NCBI GenBank assembly: GCA_009702405.1
Contig: WLIC01000048.1
Span: forward strand, 1 to 5,626
DNA: 5,626 nucleotides
DNA from: Actinomycetota bacterium
GTDB lineage: Bacteria > Actinomycetota > Actinomycetes > Actinomycetales > Microbacteriaceae
Direction: 5' to 3'
Made by a program: the position numbers and the translations under genes. The notes under the pieces are model-generated. The model had not been told where the DNA came from. It was given only the letters and a program-made list of their open reading frames with translations, and searched no databases. The stretch's first letter is position 1, and every line of letters begins with the position of its first letter. Below, one piece after another: positions 5,302 to 5,626 of the stretch.

Positions 5302-5626
5302 ATGCTTAAGAAAGCTTCAAAAGCTGCTCCGTCTAAAGACGCGAAGAAACAACCTGCCGCTAAGGCTGCACCGGCTAAGAAAGCCGCAGTCGTAAAAGCG
5401 AAGGTAGTTAAGCCTGCCGTTAAGGCAAAGCAGGTTGCTAAGCCTGTCGCAAAAAAACCTGCTGCCAAGGCACCTACTAAGGCTGCTGCAAAGCCTGTTG
5501 CAAAAGCCACTGCAAAAACTGCTGTTAAGACTGCAGCTAAAAATACTAAAACTGCACCAAAGGCAGTAACTAAAACTGTTACTAAGAAGGTTGTTGCAAA
5601 GCCAACAACAAAGACAACTGCTAAAC
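5302..5626 (+). CDS. Lys/Ala-rich basic N-terminus, possibly primary sigma factor (SigA/HrdB type); runs off the window
   Basis: The 108 visible residues contain 32 Lys, 32 Ala, 13 Val, 13 Thr and 10 Pro, a single acidic residue (Asp13), and no Arg, Glu, Gly or aromatic residue. It is plainly disordered and strongly basic. Short motifs recur, such as KPVAK at 47-51 and 64-68 and many AAK/AKP units. There is no stop before the edge, so the gene is partial. Sequence alone gives no function. I favour the N-terminal extension of an actinobacterial primary sigma factor: SigA/HrdB proteins carry a Lys/Ala/Pro-rich stretch before an acidic segment and the conserved regions 1.2-4, and I recall PAC2, pepA and lpdA genes near sigA in related genomes (memory, not checked). 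Alternatives are a histone H1-like nucleoid protein or another protein with a basic tail. The HupB type is less likely, since there the basic tail follows the HU fold. That the frame is coding is secure from the ATG, ribosome-binding site and coherent composition. Confidence 0.8.
   Translation, partial: MLKKASKAAPSKDAKKQPAAKAAPAKKAAVVKAKVVKPAVKAKQVAKPVAKKPAAKAPTKAAAKPVAKATAKTAVKTAAKNTKTAPKAVTKTVTKKVVAKPTTKTTAK

Noticed and set aside
4712..5302. Minus-strand reading frame of 196 codons reaching across the intergenic region
   Set aside because: Mostly antisense to the transporter's helices, with no domain and no convincing ribosome-binding site; the shorter minus frames at 4019-4408 and 3277-3459 are likewise complements of real genes.
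5277..5510. Minus-strand hydrophobic Ala/Phe-rich frame of 77 codons
   Set aside because: Simply the complement of the Lys/Ala-rich coding sequence: AAG/AAA and GCT/GCA codons read backwards give Phe, Leu, Ala and Gly, mimicking a membrane protein.
5302..5626. HU-type nucleoid protein (HupB) with a basic tail
   Set aside because: In HupB the Lys/Ala tail follows an N-terminal HU fold of about 90 residues; here the basic stretch begins at residue 1.
5302..5626. Tandem repeat or low-complexity DNA array
   Set aside because: Codons for Lys and Ala vary freely (AAG/AAA, GCT/GCA/GCC) with no fixed period, so selection is on protein composition, not a DNA repeat.

Overview
The window looks like core chromosome from a low-GC actinobacterium. 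GC is roughly 45-50% (estimated by eye from a few lines). The predicted proteins resemble actinobacterial families: an LpdA whose visible end, LALAGKPL, looks like actinobacterial E3, a PAC2-family protein, and a Lys/Ala/Pro-rich N-terminus like those that precede the core of actinobacterial primary sigma factors. Mid-GC codon use, tight spacing, non-AUG starts and an apparently leaderless promoter would fit a streamlined planktonic lineage (Nanopelagicales or low-GC Microbacteriaceae). That placement is inference; no taxonomic marker gene is complete here.

Layout. Minus strand, read right to left: pepA (leucyl aminopeptidase, 2894 to 1407), then a 45-nt gap, then lpdA (dihydrolipoyl dehydrogenase, TTG start at 1361, running off the left edge and lacking only its last few residues). 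Plus strand: a PAC2-family gene (2932-3861), then an MFS transporter (3858-5108) that overlaps it by 4 nt and apparently starts at a CTG. Next is a 193-nt intergenic region with a candidate extended -10 promoter and a hairpin-rich leader. Last is the 5' part of a Lys/Ala-rich gene (5302 to the right edge), which may be the disordered N-terminal extension of a SigA/HrdB-type sigma factor.

The two arms diverge from a 37-bp gap between pepA and the PAC2 gene. This gap holds two facing -10-like elements and no Shine-Dalgarno sequence for either gene, suggesting overlapping promoters and leaderless mRNAs. Functionally the arms are housekeeping: peptide turnover and 2-oxoacid dehydrogenase chemistry on one side; a proteasome-assembly-chaperone-like protein, an uncharacterised transporter and a probable transcription gene on the other. 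I see no mobile element, tRNA, rRNA, CRISPR array or defence system. The most interesting points are translational and regulatory: the CTG start, the compact divergent promoter, and the structured leader of the Lys/Ala-rich gene.
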